Shown: positions 10,901-22,285, counted from the stretch's first letter. The stretch: DNA of 64,000 bases from Phytophthora sp. 'mugwort' (GCA_033558025.1 JAUCEF010000006.1:3782001-3846000), one strand, 5' to 3'. Numbers and translations are program-made. Notes: generated by a model from the sequence alone, not told the origin.

Positions 10901-12873
10901 GTCTGGAAGACAACGATTTCGGTATTCATGAGATCACGTGCGTCCTGCTGTGTGAAGCCACGGGCCACATTGGCCCCAGTATGATCCTGACGGCCACGTG
11001 CGAGTGCTGCGTCGTTGCGTTTGCTGCGTACGCGGCTATGCCAGCCGCTCAGTGGCTGGCTGGATCGTTGGCAGTGGGTCTTGCAGCCAGTTTTGCTCTG
11101 CAAATGACCTTATTCCTCGCCATTGTCGCGCTGGACAAACGTCGGGAGCTGAGCGGCACATATGACGTCATCTGCTGCAAACGCGCTGCATTTGCGCGTC
11201 GTCCGCGTCTTTCGGAGGATGAAAACACCACTGCGACCGAGAACTCGTCGTTCCCTGGGAGCTCGTATGCCATGTCGGACTTGAATCTAATGGATCGCTG
11301 CGTTACTGGCTACGTGCACGTTCTGCTGAAGAAGGTTTCAAAGGTCTTGGTGCTTCTCGTCTTCGCTGCGTGCACTCTGGTGGCGATCGTAGCGATTGAA
11401 ACAATGGATCGTGGTCTGTCGCCTACTTCATTCATCCCAACCGACTCATATCTGCACTCATATTACCATGTAATTGAGGAGAAGGATCTGTCAAGAAAGG
11501 AATTTCCAGTCTATTTCGTGGTTGAAGCTGGTTATGGTAACAACCCCCTCAGCTTTAACAATCTCGCGAATGATGCAGCAATTCAGAGCAAATTTTGTTT
11601 CTCGAAAGAAATCTGTGACGACTTGTCGATCCCGAATATTCTCCGAGCGCTGGTAGCGTACAGAGAGAGCAATGTCACGTACTTGAAAGACGGCGCCGTT
11701 GTTAGCTCGTGGCTGGACGATTTCTGGGGGTTTGTCAATCCAGACAGTGAATGCTGTCGCGTTGACCTGAAGAATGACAATTCGTATTCGCCTCTTCGCC
11801 CAGAAGAGAACAGTACTGAGTATGCTCTTGAGCGGGCATCAATGACGTCCTCGTGTCTGGCTGATGCTAGTCAAGTGTTGTCGGTGCCTCAAGAGTCGTT
11901 CATGTCGTTGTTCAGCATGTTTTCCACAGCGGCAGCAGGACCATTGTGTACCTACGCAGCTGGTACGCGCTACCACGGACAGCTCAGTATCGACCATGAG
12001 CCCATTCCTGTCATAAGCAACAGCGCAAGTGTGATACTGAATGGTACGGACTACGACAGCGACGTCACTGCGTTTACATACAAGGTTTTAAGCACCACGG
12101 CAGCTTCTTCGACGATTTCTGGCAGTCAAGATGGGGCTGTGACGGCACATTCACAGGCTCAATACATTGCCAAGTGGATCAGTGAAGAAACTGGCATCGA
12201 TGTGTGGGTCTACTCGCCTGATTACGTCTACTTGGACCAGTTCCTCACAACTCGTCGCACGGCGTATACTGTCGTTGGTGCTGGACTCGCTGTAGTGTTT
12301 ATACTACAAAGTTTGGCTCTCGGAAGCCACTGGTACGGGCTTGCAGTGGCGTTTATTGCGGCAGTCACTGTGATCCAAGTCGCCGGTTTGATGATGCCGA
12401 TGAATGTGCCTCTTAACTCGCTGTCGATTGGGAGTCTCTCGATTGCTCTCACATTCTCTGTGGGTTTCTCCGGACACTTTGTTCGCCTCTTTGCTAAGGC
12501 TCGTACTATCAAAGATGACTCGGGCTTTGCTCCGATGGGAGACGCTTGTGTGAAGAAAGCATTAACGCAGCTATTGGCCTCGTGGACGTTAGGCGTCGCC
12601 GTCTCAAAGTTTGTCGCTATCGCTGCACTCGCGCTGGTGGCGACGCCTGTATTTGAACCAGCCGGTAACTGCTTCTTCCGTACGCTGATGGCTGCTGCAG
12701 TATGCTCCTGGTTGAACGGTGCTGTGCTGCTACCTGTGGGTCTCAGCATCTCCGTCGATGCCACAGAAGGCCGCGTGCGTGACGTCAAGCCGACAAACGA
12801 GGAAGGTGGCGAGTATTCACGCGAGAGTCCGTCGTCCTCCTACCATAACGCGCCTCTAACCGGCAAGTATTGA
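7936..12873 (+). CDS. NPC1-like sterol transporter (long form)
   Basis: This is a single-exon 1,645-residue membrane protein, longer than the roughly 1,280 residues usual for NPC1. Extra N-terminal sequence carries two hydrophobic segments (about residues 1-60) and a basic linker. The Cys-rich luminal domain follows (CCTETQYEGL, LPGQCTSCNKNLRNLWCQFTC, CHPSNSLFVNVT), the hallmark of the NPC1 sterol-binding domain. Next come a transmembrane helix, a luminal loop with LEVETDSMKLWV, a sterol-sensing-domain-like five-helix block about residues 895-1075, a second luminal domain and a C-terminal helix bundle (about 1435-1610). NPC1 moves sterols out of the endolysosome. Oomycetes are sterol auxotrophs in the Peronosporales, so uptake of host sterol is a plausible role (inference). 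Many N-x-S/T sites are present. A second NPC1-like gene begins at 62655. Confidence 0.9.
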   Translation: MWLFAAICVAIATPCFRAWLEALFAELSIIFFTYLRLVSAGLTLVLLLALIFHGRRFLRSRRVARSLKRQPTTHGVKEHEAEEGVSAAPTKTGLARVHWKRGTCRRALMLRVKSTTSEMAGSGFYPPQLWTSSLFALAMLPIINSVVVGGGSGGGQPPSSFRALKSETAQTSFDAGAAALVTLQQQLTTCKFSGGDDCLDDVTGISVLGDYKQEIGYCAAFDAAYVNVTAGAALPAQYFPIGVEEASAQGFANNFSAWSETNQEKFQIDCPMLYNETVIGEGEELLCCTETQYEGLSLRVRQLPGQCTSCNKNLRNLWCQFTCHPSNSLFVNVTQVRLMEGDSDHADEVFPAVEEATYYVSTDLVRDLHDFCEADTGVLPLVCGKNDDNCSATGSDMLEYLGAYSFDGLGSPSQVNFTTMEQLSVTEQEQKICACGSSNMTSCFSPMATRLESCVDTCGSLCAVSASDKREYEAACFNSGSASDDLSTVTTDSTVSSSTSSLNDADKLDSLLSELSVRAESGSFEVLNYVLAVLAFFAASALALGFAYSTRYGKKKRQSVLDEPVTGRMGSSMLSLVNLDQLKGIGHWDDRLMQQLKRWGDFVAMGNHPLYIILLSLMLVVCSSSGLARLEVETDSMKLWVAESSSVFQERTRFEEMLGPVNRMERLVLVSKDGGPVTRSSYLKEAIRLQQIITNEVASDSITLSDICVKDTSSSSCQVNSITQYFQNSLHDFEVYETYGLVQKHLRNCADAPERADVAVCNELTVQLNASGSSLPASMSDCPCVSSFGAPMTELEKFLGGFTVDNDSVDASIYLEQATTLSSTIIVTNHQDLSKNADAIAWERSFLTRIEKEAENNALYDIYYAAETSVDDEFAAASNLNNVFKAGIAGFLFMFFYVVIGLNHWKLDHRFFNSSKIGVGFMGLACILMAISGTLGLIAWTGVKLQIVTLVVCPLVILAIGTGNIFLILRAVDLKQEELKMEQRSLFVGLEDNDFGIHEITCVLLCEATGHIGPSMILTATCECCVVAFAAYAAMPAAQWLAGSLAVGLAASFALQMTLFLAIVALDKRRELSGTYDVICCKRAAFARRPRLSEDENTTATENSSFPGSSYAMSDLNLMDRCVTGYVHVLLKKVSKVLVLLVFAACTLVAIVAIETMDRGLSPTSFIPTDSYLHSYYHVIEEKDLSRKEFPVYFVVEAGYGNNPLSFNNLANDAAIQSKFCFSKEICDDLSIPNILRALVAYRESNVTYLKDGAVVSSWLDDFWGFVNPDSECCRVDLKNDNSYSPLRPEENSTEYALERASMTSSCLADASQVLSVPQESFMSLFSMFSTAAAGPLCTYAAGTRYHGQLSIDHEPIPVISNSASVILNGTDYDSDVTAFTYKVLSTTAASSTISGSQDGAVTAHSQAQYIAKWISEETGIDVWVYSPDYVYLDQFLTTRRTAYTVVGAGLAVVFILQSLALGSHWYGLAVAFIAAVTVIQVAGLMMPMNVPLNSLSIGSLSIALTFSVGFSGHFVRLFAKARTIKDDSGFAPMGDACVKKALTQLLASWTLGVAVSKFVAIAALALVATPVFEPAGNCFFRTLMAAAVCSWLNGAVLLPVGLSISVDATEGRVRDVKPTNEEGGEYSRESPSSSYHNAPLTGKY

Positions 12874-13167
12874 TGAGTTTGGGACTTCATTGACACTTAT
12901 GCTGGGAGAAAAGCGCTGGAAAAGGTCTCCAAAGAAACAAGAAGCACTTGAACTATGGAAGAAGAAAAGCAAACCTGTGGAGACTACTAACAGCGCATGA
13001 ATGTATTTTATATTTGCATTTCTTCAAAGGCCTCCTTCTAACCGCTTTTTGTACCAAATTCCAGGTAAGAAAGCTCCAAAATAGTCTTTCTCATCTCTTG
13101 CTCGTTGCTCCATTTGCTACTCATTTAGACTCTCGAGTTCAAGTGTCCGAGTTGATTCTACTCTCCC
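12874..13167. other. Short intergenic spacer
   Basis: A spacer of 294 bp between two co-oriented genes. It is A/T-rich, with no recognised motif. Confidence 0.5.
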
Positions 13168-14910
13168 ATGAGTAATCCGCTTACAACAGGAGGCGCCATG
13201 TCCAACATGTTTAGTCCTCGCAGTACAAATGGCAGCAGTAATCGCTATCATTTGGCGAGTGGTGGGGCCCGAACGCCGTGTGTGTTTCCACCTGACGTGC
13301 AAAGTATTCCTCTAAGTCCGTCCCGCTTAGAGAGTCCCATGTTTCGAGAGCGAGTGACGGCGTTGATGCAGCAAGGAGACACGTACGCGAAACGACTGGA
13401 CAGCGAGCGTCGACGAGCCGTAGACCTCGAAGCTGCACTGCGAGCACTGCGAGTCGAGCATTTCCAGGCGCGTAAAGCACTGTGCACAGCTACGAACGCC
13501 CAGCTCTGCGCTGCGACGACCGAGCTCAAGCCGATTCGGACGCTGGAGAATCGTTTGGACAAGGTGCTCACACGCTACAACGAAGTGTGCAATGCCAACA
13601 AGGCATTACGTGACCAGATTCAAGCTCTACGTCGCGAAAAGGTACAGCAAGCGGCTGTGCTTGACAAACTGGAGAGGGAGACAGTGCAGACGCAAGGAGA
13701 AGCCTTCCAAGTAGCACAAGCGTCTCAAGCAGCAAGTGAAGCAAGAGATCGAGCCAACAGACAGAGTGAAGCACTACGGAACCAGCTCACTGAGGACGGC
13801 ACCGACTTTGAGTCTGGCTGGTTCGAGAAGACTGGACAGTTGGCGGACGACCGCGCTATGATCCGCGAGATTCCACGTCTGCGCACGCCAAAGAGTCCGT
13901 CTCGACCACATTTTCTCACCAGCAATCCCCCGGGAAGTACTAGCTTGCCATTGTCTAGCAACACGTCTGGAAGATCATTACCTGGTGGCTTTAAACTGCT
14001 TTCGACACCAGATATGAAGCTACGTGACGAGACGCAGAAGAATGAACGCTTACTTTATGAAAAGGCCAACGATTTACAGAAACAAAGTGAGCGTTTACGT
14101 CTAGCTCAGGACGGTCTTGCCAAGATCAAGCGAAAAACTGGAGAACAAGAGGCTTCTGCTCTCGCGTCGGCGTTAATTGCTGCTGAGGGGAAGAATTTTT
14201 CTCTTTTCAACATGATTAACGAGCTCAGCACCGAGATGGAAGCGCTCGAGGTGGAGAATAACGACTTGGAAGCTCAAGTAATGGAGCAGACTCGCGATGG
14301 GTCCCTGGGATCAGCTGAGGATGCCCGACGGCGTGCGCTTAAGCAGCAACTGGAAGACCAGATTGAGAAATCCCGACAGAAAGTCGCACGACTCGAGGCT
14401 CGACACAGTGAAGCCGCAGAAGCTGCCGAAGTGATGAAAGCTGGAGCTATGGGACTTTTCCATAAGCTACAAAGTCCAAATGATGAACCATTCGCGTCTC
14501 AGCTCTCAGCCCATGGCGTCACCGACGTCATGATGGCTCAGTTACTGGGACTTATTGAACAGCGTGTGGGGGAGTTGGTGGATATTCACAACATTGCTAC
14601 AAATGCTCCAGCAGCGGCGGCTTTGGGGGCTCAACATCCGGCCATGAAGGTGGAGGTTGGAGGCCATGATGGCGGTCACACTCGTCATTCACGCAATGGC
14701 GAACGTCTTCGTGGCAATGGCGCTGTGAGTACAAATATTGGCTTACTACTTCGACCTACACCGCCTACAGCTGAAGATTTTGGCGATTCTGACAATGAAG
14801 AACCACAGCAAGACGACGTGTTACGTCCGTGTAAGATTTCCGAGATTCAAGACAAGACGGCGGCGGCAGTAGGTCGACGTAAAGAGAAACAAATTCGAGC
14901 TAAGCGGTAG
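13168..14910 (+). CDS. Coiled-coil protein of unknown function
   Basis: This 580-residue single-exon protein is dominated by heptad-like, Gln/Glu/Arg/Ala-rich helices. They lie at about residues 55-205 and 285-430, separated by a low-complexity Ser/Pro linker (LTSNPPGSTSLPLSSNTSGR). The N-terminus is Ser/Thr/Gly-rich and the C-terminus ends with an acidic patch (DFGDSDNEEPQQDD) and a basic tail. The pattern recalls cytoskeletal or flagellar/ciliary coiled-coil proteins. LAQDGLAKIKRK and NDLEAQVMEQT fit tandem coils, but I cannot name a family. There is no signal peptide or membrane segment. Two in-frame ATGs lie close together (13168 and 13198); the first is used here. It is convergent with the deaminase gene. 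Confidence 0.75.
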   Translation: MSNPLTTGGAMSNMFSPRSTNGSSNRYHLASGGARTPCVFPPDVQSIPLSPSRLESPMFRERVTALMQQGDTYAKRLDSERRRAVDLEAALRALRVEHFQARKALCTATNAQLCAATTELKPIRTLENRLDKVLTRYNEVCNANKALRDQIQALRREKVQQAAVLDKLERETVQTQGEAFQVAQASQAASEARDRANRQSEALRNQLTEDGTDFESGWFEKTGQLADDRAMIREIPRLRTPKSPSRPHFLTSNPPGSTSLPLSSNTSGRSLPGGFKLLSTPDMKLRDETQKNERLLYEKANDLQKQSERLRLAQDGLAKIKRKTGEQEASALASALIAAEGKNFSLFNMINELSTEMEALEVENNDLEAQVMEQTRDGSLGSAEDARRRALKQQLEDQIEKSRQKVARLEARHSEAAEAAEVMKAGAMGLFHKLQSPNDEPFASQLSAHGVTDVMMAQLLGLIEQRVGELVDIHNIATNAPAAAALGAQHPAMKVEVGGHDGGHTRHSRNGERLRGNGAVSTNIGLLLRPTPPTAEDFGDSDNEEPQQDDVLRPCKISEIQDKTAAAVGRRKEKQIRAKR

Positions 14911-15010
14911 TTGAAAGGGCGTTCTGAAGCGTTTAACACGCTTATTTTCTGCAGTTTGAAAGCTTTTCTGCTGCTTCTGTCGCTCGGATTCTTCGGGTTT
15001 TCCTCAAAGA

Positions 15011-16369
15011 TTACCCAGATTTGCTCGTGCTCGTGTCCTTGATGCCAAACTTGGTGATCAGATGGTCGTAATAGTCGATCACGTGGTGAGTATACGCGCG
15101 CTTGTCGGCGTAATCTCCCGGCATGAACGAGCGTTTGAAACCCGTGAGTAGGATTTGACGCAGCTCGTGCGCGGTGAGCTCAAAGGCGTCACACGCCAGA
15201 CGCACCTCTCGCATCATGTTTGTATGGGACACAGTGCAGTTGTCCGTACAGAGACTCACAGCCAGTTTGCTCGTGAGCATGTCCCGCAGCGGATGATTCC
15301 GGGCATCCAGCTCCATATCTGGTGTCGTCTGCAAATTACTGGACAAACAGACCTCAAGACACGTACGAGAGTTGCCCAAATACTGCACCAGATCATGACA
15401 ATAAATCTTGCGCTGGTCTTCATCGAGATCTTGTTTCTCAATCGTCTCAAAGCGGAACAGATGCAAACCGTGGCCAATTCTCTCGGCGTGTAGGTCCGTA
15501 ATGGCCTCAAAAATGCTCTCAGGTCCGTATCCTTCACCTGCGTGCACCGTCTTGTGCAGAAACTTCTTGTGTGCAAACGCGAAGGCTTCCACGTGGTCAT
15601 GCGCCGGGTACCCCCTCTCTGCGCCGGCAATATCCAGCGCCACAACAGGAACTCCGTGCTCCATCTTCGTGGCATAAGCTTGAGTGATCAATGCCATAGA
15701 CGCCAGTCCGTACAGTCGATGCGGATCCTCATGACGATGCACATCACAAAACTGCTTGTAATATGGACTGAAATCCGCCGTGAAGAACCTCATGGCACAG
15801 ACGATAATGCCGTAATTAAACCGTGGGGCCAGTCCAGACACCACGTCTGGATCGTTGCCATTGAACTCGTCCGTGGCTCGTTTCAAACCTCTATTGACAC
15901 TGATCAGAACCTCCTCGAGTGGCAACTTACCCGGCACCGCGTTGAGTTGCGGGGCGAAGCGGGTCTCGAAGTACCGCACGCCCAGTGCGTACTGGTCGCA
16001 CGCCTGTTCGTACGCGACTCGCTCGAGCGCTTCACCCGTTCGAAGCACGGCCGAAGCGTAGGAGAAGCAGACGAGGTATTCCTCTAGACTGTCATATGTC
16101 TCTTTGAAGACGTCGCGGTTAAGCTGCTCCGCGTCGTACGTGGGGAGCTCCACGCCCTGCTGCTTGGCCAAGTCAATGAGCGTCTGGGGACGCAGACAAC
16201 CATCCAGATGGCAGTGCAAATCCGTCTTGGGGACGAGGCGTAGGAACTCGTCGGGGAACGTCTCGTTCGTGGGGAACTGGCGCAACGACATAGAGCGCGT
16301 GTGTTTGAGGAGGAGCGAAGGCTTGAGCTGGGCGAGGAAGAAGCGAGAGTGACGACGAAGAGCGAGCAT
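15011..16369 (-). CDS. Adenosine deaminase-family metallohydrolase
   Basis: The enzyme belongs to the adenosine/AMP deaminase TIM-barrel family, which removes the 6-amino group of purine nucleosides using one zinc ion. Motifs seen are [10 protein letters not shown] (first two zinc histidines), the [11 protein letters not shown] segment (third histidine and catalytic Glu region), ERIGHGLHL and [10 protein letters not shown]. The last carries the final zinc Asp but has Asn where classical enzymes have a second Asp, as in the TDN-type members. The frame continues upstream to an ATG at 16513. The chosen start at 16369 ([16 protein letters not shown]) gives a basic, hydroxylated N-terminus that looks like a mitochondrial presequence; a shorter start at MSLRQFPTN is also possible. 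Length from 16369 is 452 residues. Exact substrate (adenosine, adenine or N6-modified) cannot be settled. Confidence 0.85.
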   Translation of the reverse strand: MLALRRHSRFFLAQLKPSLLLKHTRSMSLRQFPTNETFPDEFLRLVPKTDLHCHLDGCLRPQTLIDLAKQQGVELPTYDAEQLNRDVFKETYDSLEEYLVCFSYASAVLRTGEALERVAYEQACDQYALGVRYFETRFAPQLNAVPGKLPLEEVLISVNRGLKRATDEFNGNDPDVVSGLAPRFNYGIIVCAMRFFTADFSPYYKQFCDVHRHEDPHRLYGLASMALITQAYATKMEHGVPVVALDIAGAERGYPAHDHVEAFAFAHKKFLHKTVHAGEGYGPESIFEAITDLHAERIGHGLHLFRFETIEKQDLDEDQRKIYCHDLVQYLGNSRTCLEVCLSSNLQTTPDMELDARNHPLRDMLTSKLAVSLCTDNCTVSHTNMMREVRLACDAFELTAHELRQILLTGFKRSFMPGDYADKRAYTHHVIDYYDHLITKFGIKDTSTSKSG

Positions 16370-16711
16370 TGAGGGATGACTCGGATCTATTGGGACGAGT
16401 GGTGAGATTTTTAGGTGCCACAGGATAGAGAAAATACGATTTGGTGAATGTGAATTTTGACGCATTGCACTGCAACTTGCACTATACGGTGGCAAGCGTG
16501 GGTTCAAACACACACGGAACTAGACATGAAGAACGCGTGCTCGAAGCCATTTCCCACGCTTATCTAGTTGATATTATCCAGCATTTTGTGGGATCCCCCG
16601 ACAATTAACCCCCTTTTTAAGTATTTTCCGTGACATTCCATCCTCAAATTCCTTAAATTCCCTAAATTTCCGCTCTATCTGCGCCCAGGTTGAAGAAGTT
16701 TTTTTTGCTTC

Positions 16712-18686
16712 ATGTTGCCATCGCGCGTCGCGGATGATGCCAAGCGGCCGCATACGCCCCCCACACACGCGTCCCCAGCACCTCCCGCCTCCCCTAATGC
16801 CGCCAGCTCGCCGCACAAGAAGCGCAAGAAGTGGGCGCGTCTTCTGCTTCGGGAGCTCTATGACTTGGGCTACCACGACGCCGCTGCCGCCTTGGAGCGC
16901 GAGGCCTCCGTCCAGTTGCACTCCAGCGGCATGAAAAAGCTGCAGAGCCTCGTGGCTCAGCGTCAGTGGGACGAGGCGCTGCAGCTCGTGACCAACGAGA
17001 CACTGCGCATGAAGTCGCCACTGGCCGCGCGAGAGGCGGCGCTGCTGCTGCTACAGCGGAAATTCATTGACCTGCTACTAGATAAGCAGCTAGCTCTGGC
17101 GCTGCGCACGTTCCAGGAGGAGATTCTGCCGGTCTACGAGCCAAGTGAGACGGAGGTGAAGCAACTGGCCGAGCTTTTGCTCTGTCGAGACGCTGAGGAG
17201 ATGAAACAGAGGACGACGATGCCATGGCAGGACGACCAACTGCAGCTCAAGATCGAGGAATTGGTTAGCCCCGAGGAGGTTGTACCGGAAGGAGCTTTAC
17301 GGGTGAGAGACTTGAGGAGAAAGATAGGGGACTGTGTTGACTGTATGTTGTGTCATTAGAGGTTGGTACAGATAGGACCGGAGACGGATCTGCAGGTGCC
17401 GCTGCCTATGATGAGTGGGAGGATTACGGGCGAGTGTTTGGATGTTCTTATGACCCACAAGAACGACGTGTGGGAGCTGGCATTCTCTCCAGATGGACAG
17501 ATCCTTGCATCGGCATCTAATGACGGATCTGTGGTGTTGTGGGAGATTAAATGGGAGAAAGCGATGGGGTACAGTCAGACGCCACAGGTGAGGTGCTCCA
17601 GGGTTACAGGGTTACTCTGGTTATGCTGTGTCTTAAGTTGAAAGCGTTTTTTAATTGTTGACTTTTGTAGTTTTCGTCAGAACTTCTTCACGTGCTGCAG
17701 AGTGTTGAGGGACCAGCTGATTGCCTCACGTGGTCTCCCGACAGTCGATTCTTACTTTCCAGTGGGAGTCGTTCGAGCACCATCCAGCTCTGGGATCGAC
17801 TGGTGAGTGCACATTTAGTCCGCCTTTCTTCCGTTTAGATGTTTAGAGCTGGACTGACGTTTATTTTGTTCTGCTTCGGTTACGACATATAGAGCGGGTT
17901 ATGCGAGAAGTGCTTCCAGCATCCCGGAGGTGTAGTGACAAAGATGCAGTGGTTACCGAGTGAGAATCAGTTTGTGAGTGGCAGCGCAGACAAATCTTTC
18001 GTTCTTTGGGTATGATCATTATAATATTGTGCTGTGAACTTGAAGAGGTGGTCACTTAGTACTAACACTTGGGTTTTGGATTTTTAGAACGCAAATGAAG
18101 GTTCCATAGCATATCAATGGAGTGGTCGGAGGGTACTGGATGTAGCAGTGCACCCACACGACAATAAGGTGTTCGTGCTCATTGCAGGCTGCGAAATTCG
18201 CGTGTACGATATCGCTCACAAATCGGATGAGTTATTCCTCGAAGCGGAGCATCTCATGTCCTGTCTTAGTATATCCCCGTCTGGTATTTTCCTGCTGGTG
18301 AACTTCGTCAAGCAAGAGCAACTCGCGTGTGTCGAGATTGCTACAGGTTCTGTTGTAGCTAAGTACCGAGGGATTCGCGAGCAGCGCTACGTGCTTCGTC
18401 CATGCTTCAGTGGGGCCCATAGCGAACTTGTCGCCTGCGGAAGTGAAGGTACGGACATTTTTGTACGAGATTAAAACTCTTTTAGCTGGTTAATTGGATT
18501 TGTTTGTTGTGAGCAGACGGTAAGGTTTACTTGTGGCATCGAGATAGTGGCCAGCTGGCTGCAGAGCTAGATGGACACTCCAGTGTCGTGAATGTGGTCG
18601 TGCGACATCCAGTCCATGCAAACGTCATTGCCAGTGCAAGTGACGACAAGACCGTGCGCGTGTGGTCTCTCAGGTCTTTGGAGTAA
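16712..18686 (+). CDS. LisH/CTLH WD40-repeat protein, WDR26/Gid7-like (six exons)
   Basis: Splicing inferred from GT-AG boundaries joins 16712-17302, 17360-17587, 17671-17802, 17893-18009, 18088-18448 and 18517-18686. This gives an unbroken 532-residue protein. The first exon encodes a LisH-like helix pair (LLLRELYDLGYHDAAAALERE) and a CTLH-type region. Later exons encode WD40 blades (VWELAFSPDGQILASAS, CLTWSPDSRFLLSSG, MQWLPSENQFVSGSADKSF, VIASASDDKTVRVW). This order is that of WDR26 and yeast Gid7, subunits of the GID/CTLH E3 ubiquitin ligase. Five introns of about 57-90 bp is a high number for this neighbourhood. Exon phases agree at every join, which supports the model. Its role as an E3 subunit is inferred from architecture. 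Confidence 0.87.
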
Positions 18687-19372
18687 GCAGTGAAGCGTCC
18701 TTGCTTGTGCGATATTTCTGACTCATTGCAACAGAGCCCGCCAAGATTATCAGTGTGAATTCCGACGTAAGAAACTACCGTCTGCTGGGTATCGGACTGT
18801 TGCCATTCATGGATGCAAGTTACTCAAAAAAAATGGTTATGTTCTCTGTCCAGCTTAAATCGTCTAGCGCGTATCGTCGAGTAACTTTACCTTGTAGCAG
18901 GATAAATATCGAATATACAGATAACCCAGGCGGAAAGCCCATGACCAGACCGTTTTAATATCATCTGCTGTAGTCAACTCGGTCATGATAGTTTTCAGTC
19001 TGATGTTCTTTTTAAATAGACACGATCTAGAATGTTTGTGTGTGTGTGGGCGTGACTTGCGTCAGCTATCGCTTCAACACAACTACGAAATGAAACCACT
19101 GCCGGCCATTTCGTTTATGAGGCCACGCTGAATAAGTTCATGAGTTGATATAGGAATGCATTGGAGTTAACCGAAGCTACTGTTACTCGATGATGAACAG
19201 CACAGTACTGACAAGAAAGTTCAGGAGAATTACATTAAGTTTGTAGTAGAATCGGCCTGAGCTCCTGCAGATCTGCTACAGTCTTTTGAGGAATCTTCAT
19301 TAAAGCGCCGCTTCATCCGACGATGAGAAAGGAGTTTCAACAGTTTTCAATTTGCTGTCATCCGGCGCAGTC
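18687..19372. other. Intergenic region upstream of the CLC pair
   Basis: No supported gene was seen. It contains the WD40 gene's 3' flank and the promoter and possibly a first exon of the CLC gene. A coding-like frame (about 19302-19372, ending in NLLSSGAVM) continues upstream of the chosen CLC start as far as an in-frame TAA. Part of this stretch may therefore belong to an exon with an acceptor near 19300. Confidence 0.4.
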
Positions 19373-22114
19373 ATGCAGGCCACCTACGGTGAGTTCCTCA
19401 ATAAAGTGATCACTTCTGGCAAAGTCTGACGCTTTCTTGTAGATACATGGCAGCGCGCATACTCTGTCGAGCACTTCCACAAGCTGGCTCGAGGTGAACG
19501 AGGCATGCAAAATAACGTTTTTGGACAGTTCTGTCTTCGCTCTCTTCGGTTGTTTAAGCAAATGCCCAACTCTCCCGTCACGTGGCTGTATTTGATGATA
19601 CTGGGATCATTGGCAGCAGTTTACGGGTAAGTTATATCCTTTGGAACTCGACGTGTTGCTGTAAACCTAACGAGTAAAAATCTATTGTCATAGGCTTCTT
19701 TTTGACAGTTGGGTTCGTGCTCTACTCACACTGCGACGTCACATGGTTGAAGCGGTCGGAGAATACTCGTTCGGTGCCTTCATCCTCTGGACGACGTGGT
19801 GTGTAGGCTTTGGTATGCTCGCGGCTTGCTGTGGATATTATCTTTCACCAGCTTCAGATGGGTCTGGCATCCCTACGATGCGTGGATTATTTGCTGGAGT
19901 ATTTCAGAATCCTGGAGACACTTTATCCTTCCGAACGCTAGTTGCAAGGTCGCTCGGTACTGTGCTTTCGTCTGGTTCTGGTCTCTCGGTTGGTCGCGCA
20001 GGTCCATTCACACACATTATGTCCATGATCGGATATTTAATGGGAAAGATTTCGATATTTCAACGTGTGAATTATGGCCAGCAAAACTACAATTTCATTC
20101 GTGCAGGTTTGTGGATTTTTTTCACTTTGTTTATTTAAGTAAGCATTCTAATTTGCAATGACGTGAGTTTTTTTTAATGTTCTGTAGCGGTGGCGTGTGG
20201 CATGACTGCGAGTTTTGGGTCACCGCTGGGTGGCGTATTGTTTGGCATCGAAGTTACCGCGAAATATTACGAGATCAGGTGCTTGTGGGAAGGCATCATT
20301 TGCTCCTCATTCTGTATTTTGGTTTTCCACATTATCACCTTCACCAAGAGCGAGGTTCTTTTCGAGCGCACAAACTTTACGGGTTTTGATATGGACGAGG
20401 AACTCTTTGCATTTGTGCTGTTGGGCGTTATAACTGGAGTAAATGTTTATTTTATCCTCTTCTTTTCAATGCAATGAACTAATGTCAACGTTATTATGTT
20501 GTAGATTGGAGCTGGTCTGTTCTGCAAGATGGCAATAACACTACGAAGCGTACAAGTCCGACTTTTAGAGAGATATAACCTCACAAAGGCATCCATTCGA
20601 CGACGAGCGTTCCTCGTCATTTCAATCTGCTTTGCGACTGCGCTCCTCACGTTCCCATTTGGCATCATGCGGATTTCGGACCGAGTAATGGTAAACGAAC
20701 TGTTTCGAGACCAGGCGTTAAGCTTTCCTCAATGGACTCAATTTACAGACAGTAAGCACGTCGCGTTGGTGGTTTACTTCCTTCTCAAGCTTATCACGAG
20801 TGTCCTTCCGTGTGGAGCACCCTTGTCATGTGGCGTCTTTGGACCGTTATTTACGATGGGCGCAGCAATCGGGCGCTTCTACGGAGAAACGCTCATGGAT
20901 GTCTGGAGCCCCCATCAATCCCCCGCTACTTACGCTGTGGTTGGAGCAGCTTGTTTTGCAGCTTCAGCTACTCAAACTGTCTCCACGGCTGTGATTTTCT
21001 TTGAATTAACCGGTCAACTTAGCCACATGGTTCCTGTCATGGTGGCTTGTATTGTGGCCTACTTCGTGAGCGGAATGATCACACCTTCGATCTACGATAT
21101 TCTGGCAAGCTGGGCGGGGATGAACTCGGTTTGTTACGATTTCAATGAGCACGTACTGAGCCAAAAGGTTGCAAAGGATTATATGGGATTTGTGCCTGTC
21201 ATCTTCACACGTGAGACCACGTACGACGAAGCCATTCAAGCTCTGGTATGTACATCGCTGTTAAATATCGTCGAGATTTATGTATTCAAGTATTTTTGAT
21301 GCTCTTCAGAACACGTTCAAGAAGGAAGAATACTTTCCAGTTTGTGACAGCGCTAAAAACAAGCTGCTACTGGTAAAATCGGCCAAAAGTTGTGGGGCTT
21401 CTATCATTTTTCTAATGATTATGCTGTTAACAGGGATGTCTTCGACGCTATGACCTGGAAGTTGGAATTGCTAGATTCTTTGCTATTCACCGCAGCGGGG
21501 TGCGACTTGTTTCTCGGTTACATTGATGAAAAGTAGAGGGTTTGTTTTTGACAACGCGTATCCTTGTTTTTGTTACAGAAGGGGGATGCAAAGAACCCCA
21601 AAGTATCGGAGAAGATTCAAGGCTTGATATCACAAGTACTCGACATTGACAAGAAGAAAAGTGCGACAGTGGAAGACGTTGCACTGCTAAATTTCCAGCC
21701 GAAGGATGCCATTTCGACGTCGAGCATGGTAACAAGAGTGCTAAATTACGTATTCACACTCTCATTTGCAATTATGTGACGAATATTTTTGTGTTTGGTG
21801 TAGTTAGGACTTGGACCTCCTTTCGACGAATACGAATTCACGTCGATCCCGGTCGAGAGTTATCCTCCCCAGGTCCTTCGAAGATCTGCAATTTTTTCTA
21901 TTTATTGTTGTTCGCAATAGCTGACCGCTTTTTTTTATATTTTCCTTCGTAGGTCGGAGAAGATGTCAACTTGTATCGTGTGCACAAGCTAGCCTCCATC
22001 TCGAGCTGGACACAGGTGTATGTGGTCAAGTTTGGCAAGCTGCAAGGTGTGATTCATCTCGATTCGTCACTCACCAAGTTGCGCAAGGAAGAAGTCCCGA
22101 TCCGCTTCTCGTAG
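19373..22114 (+). CDS. CLC chloride channel/transporter, paralog 1 (ten exons)
   Basis: Exons inferred from GT-AG sites are: ?-19388, 19443-19626, 19694-20106, 20188-20438, 20505-21245, 21310-21372, 21434-21499, 21579-21728, 21804-21872 and 21953-22114. Together they give about 705 residues. CLC signatures are SDGSGIPTMRG (selectivity filter), GRAGPF, CGAPLSCGVFGPLF and ELTGQLSHM, with two C-terminal CBS-domain segments (FVPVIFTRETTYDEAIQAL onward, ending GKLQGVIHLD). CLC proteins conduct Cl- or exchange Cl-/H+ in plasma or vacuolar-type membranes. The external gating glutamate of the usual G-K/R-E-G-P motif is Ala here. The first exon is uncertain: ATG 19373 is the only in-frame Met after an upstream stop, but coding-like sequence extends further 5'. 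It heads a tandem pair with the next gene. Confidence 0.85.
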
Positions 22115-22285
22115 ACATGAGAAGATCTTTTCAATCTAAGCTTTCAACACCGTCTAAAATACAGAGTAATCACATGTTTGGCATAATTTAAGGTCAACGA
22201 AACGGATACTGCCGATGTCAACAGTCGGATTGTGTCCGCCGGAGTCTCTTTAGTGGATCGCACTTCCACTTTGGTGCGGCTCGAA

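Noticed and set aside
22115..22285. CLC pair as one fused double-length gene
   Set aside because: Paralog 1 ends at a clear TAG after a complete CBS tail, and no donor site bridges it in frame to paralog 2.
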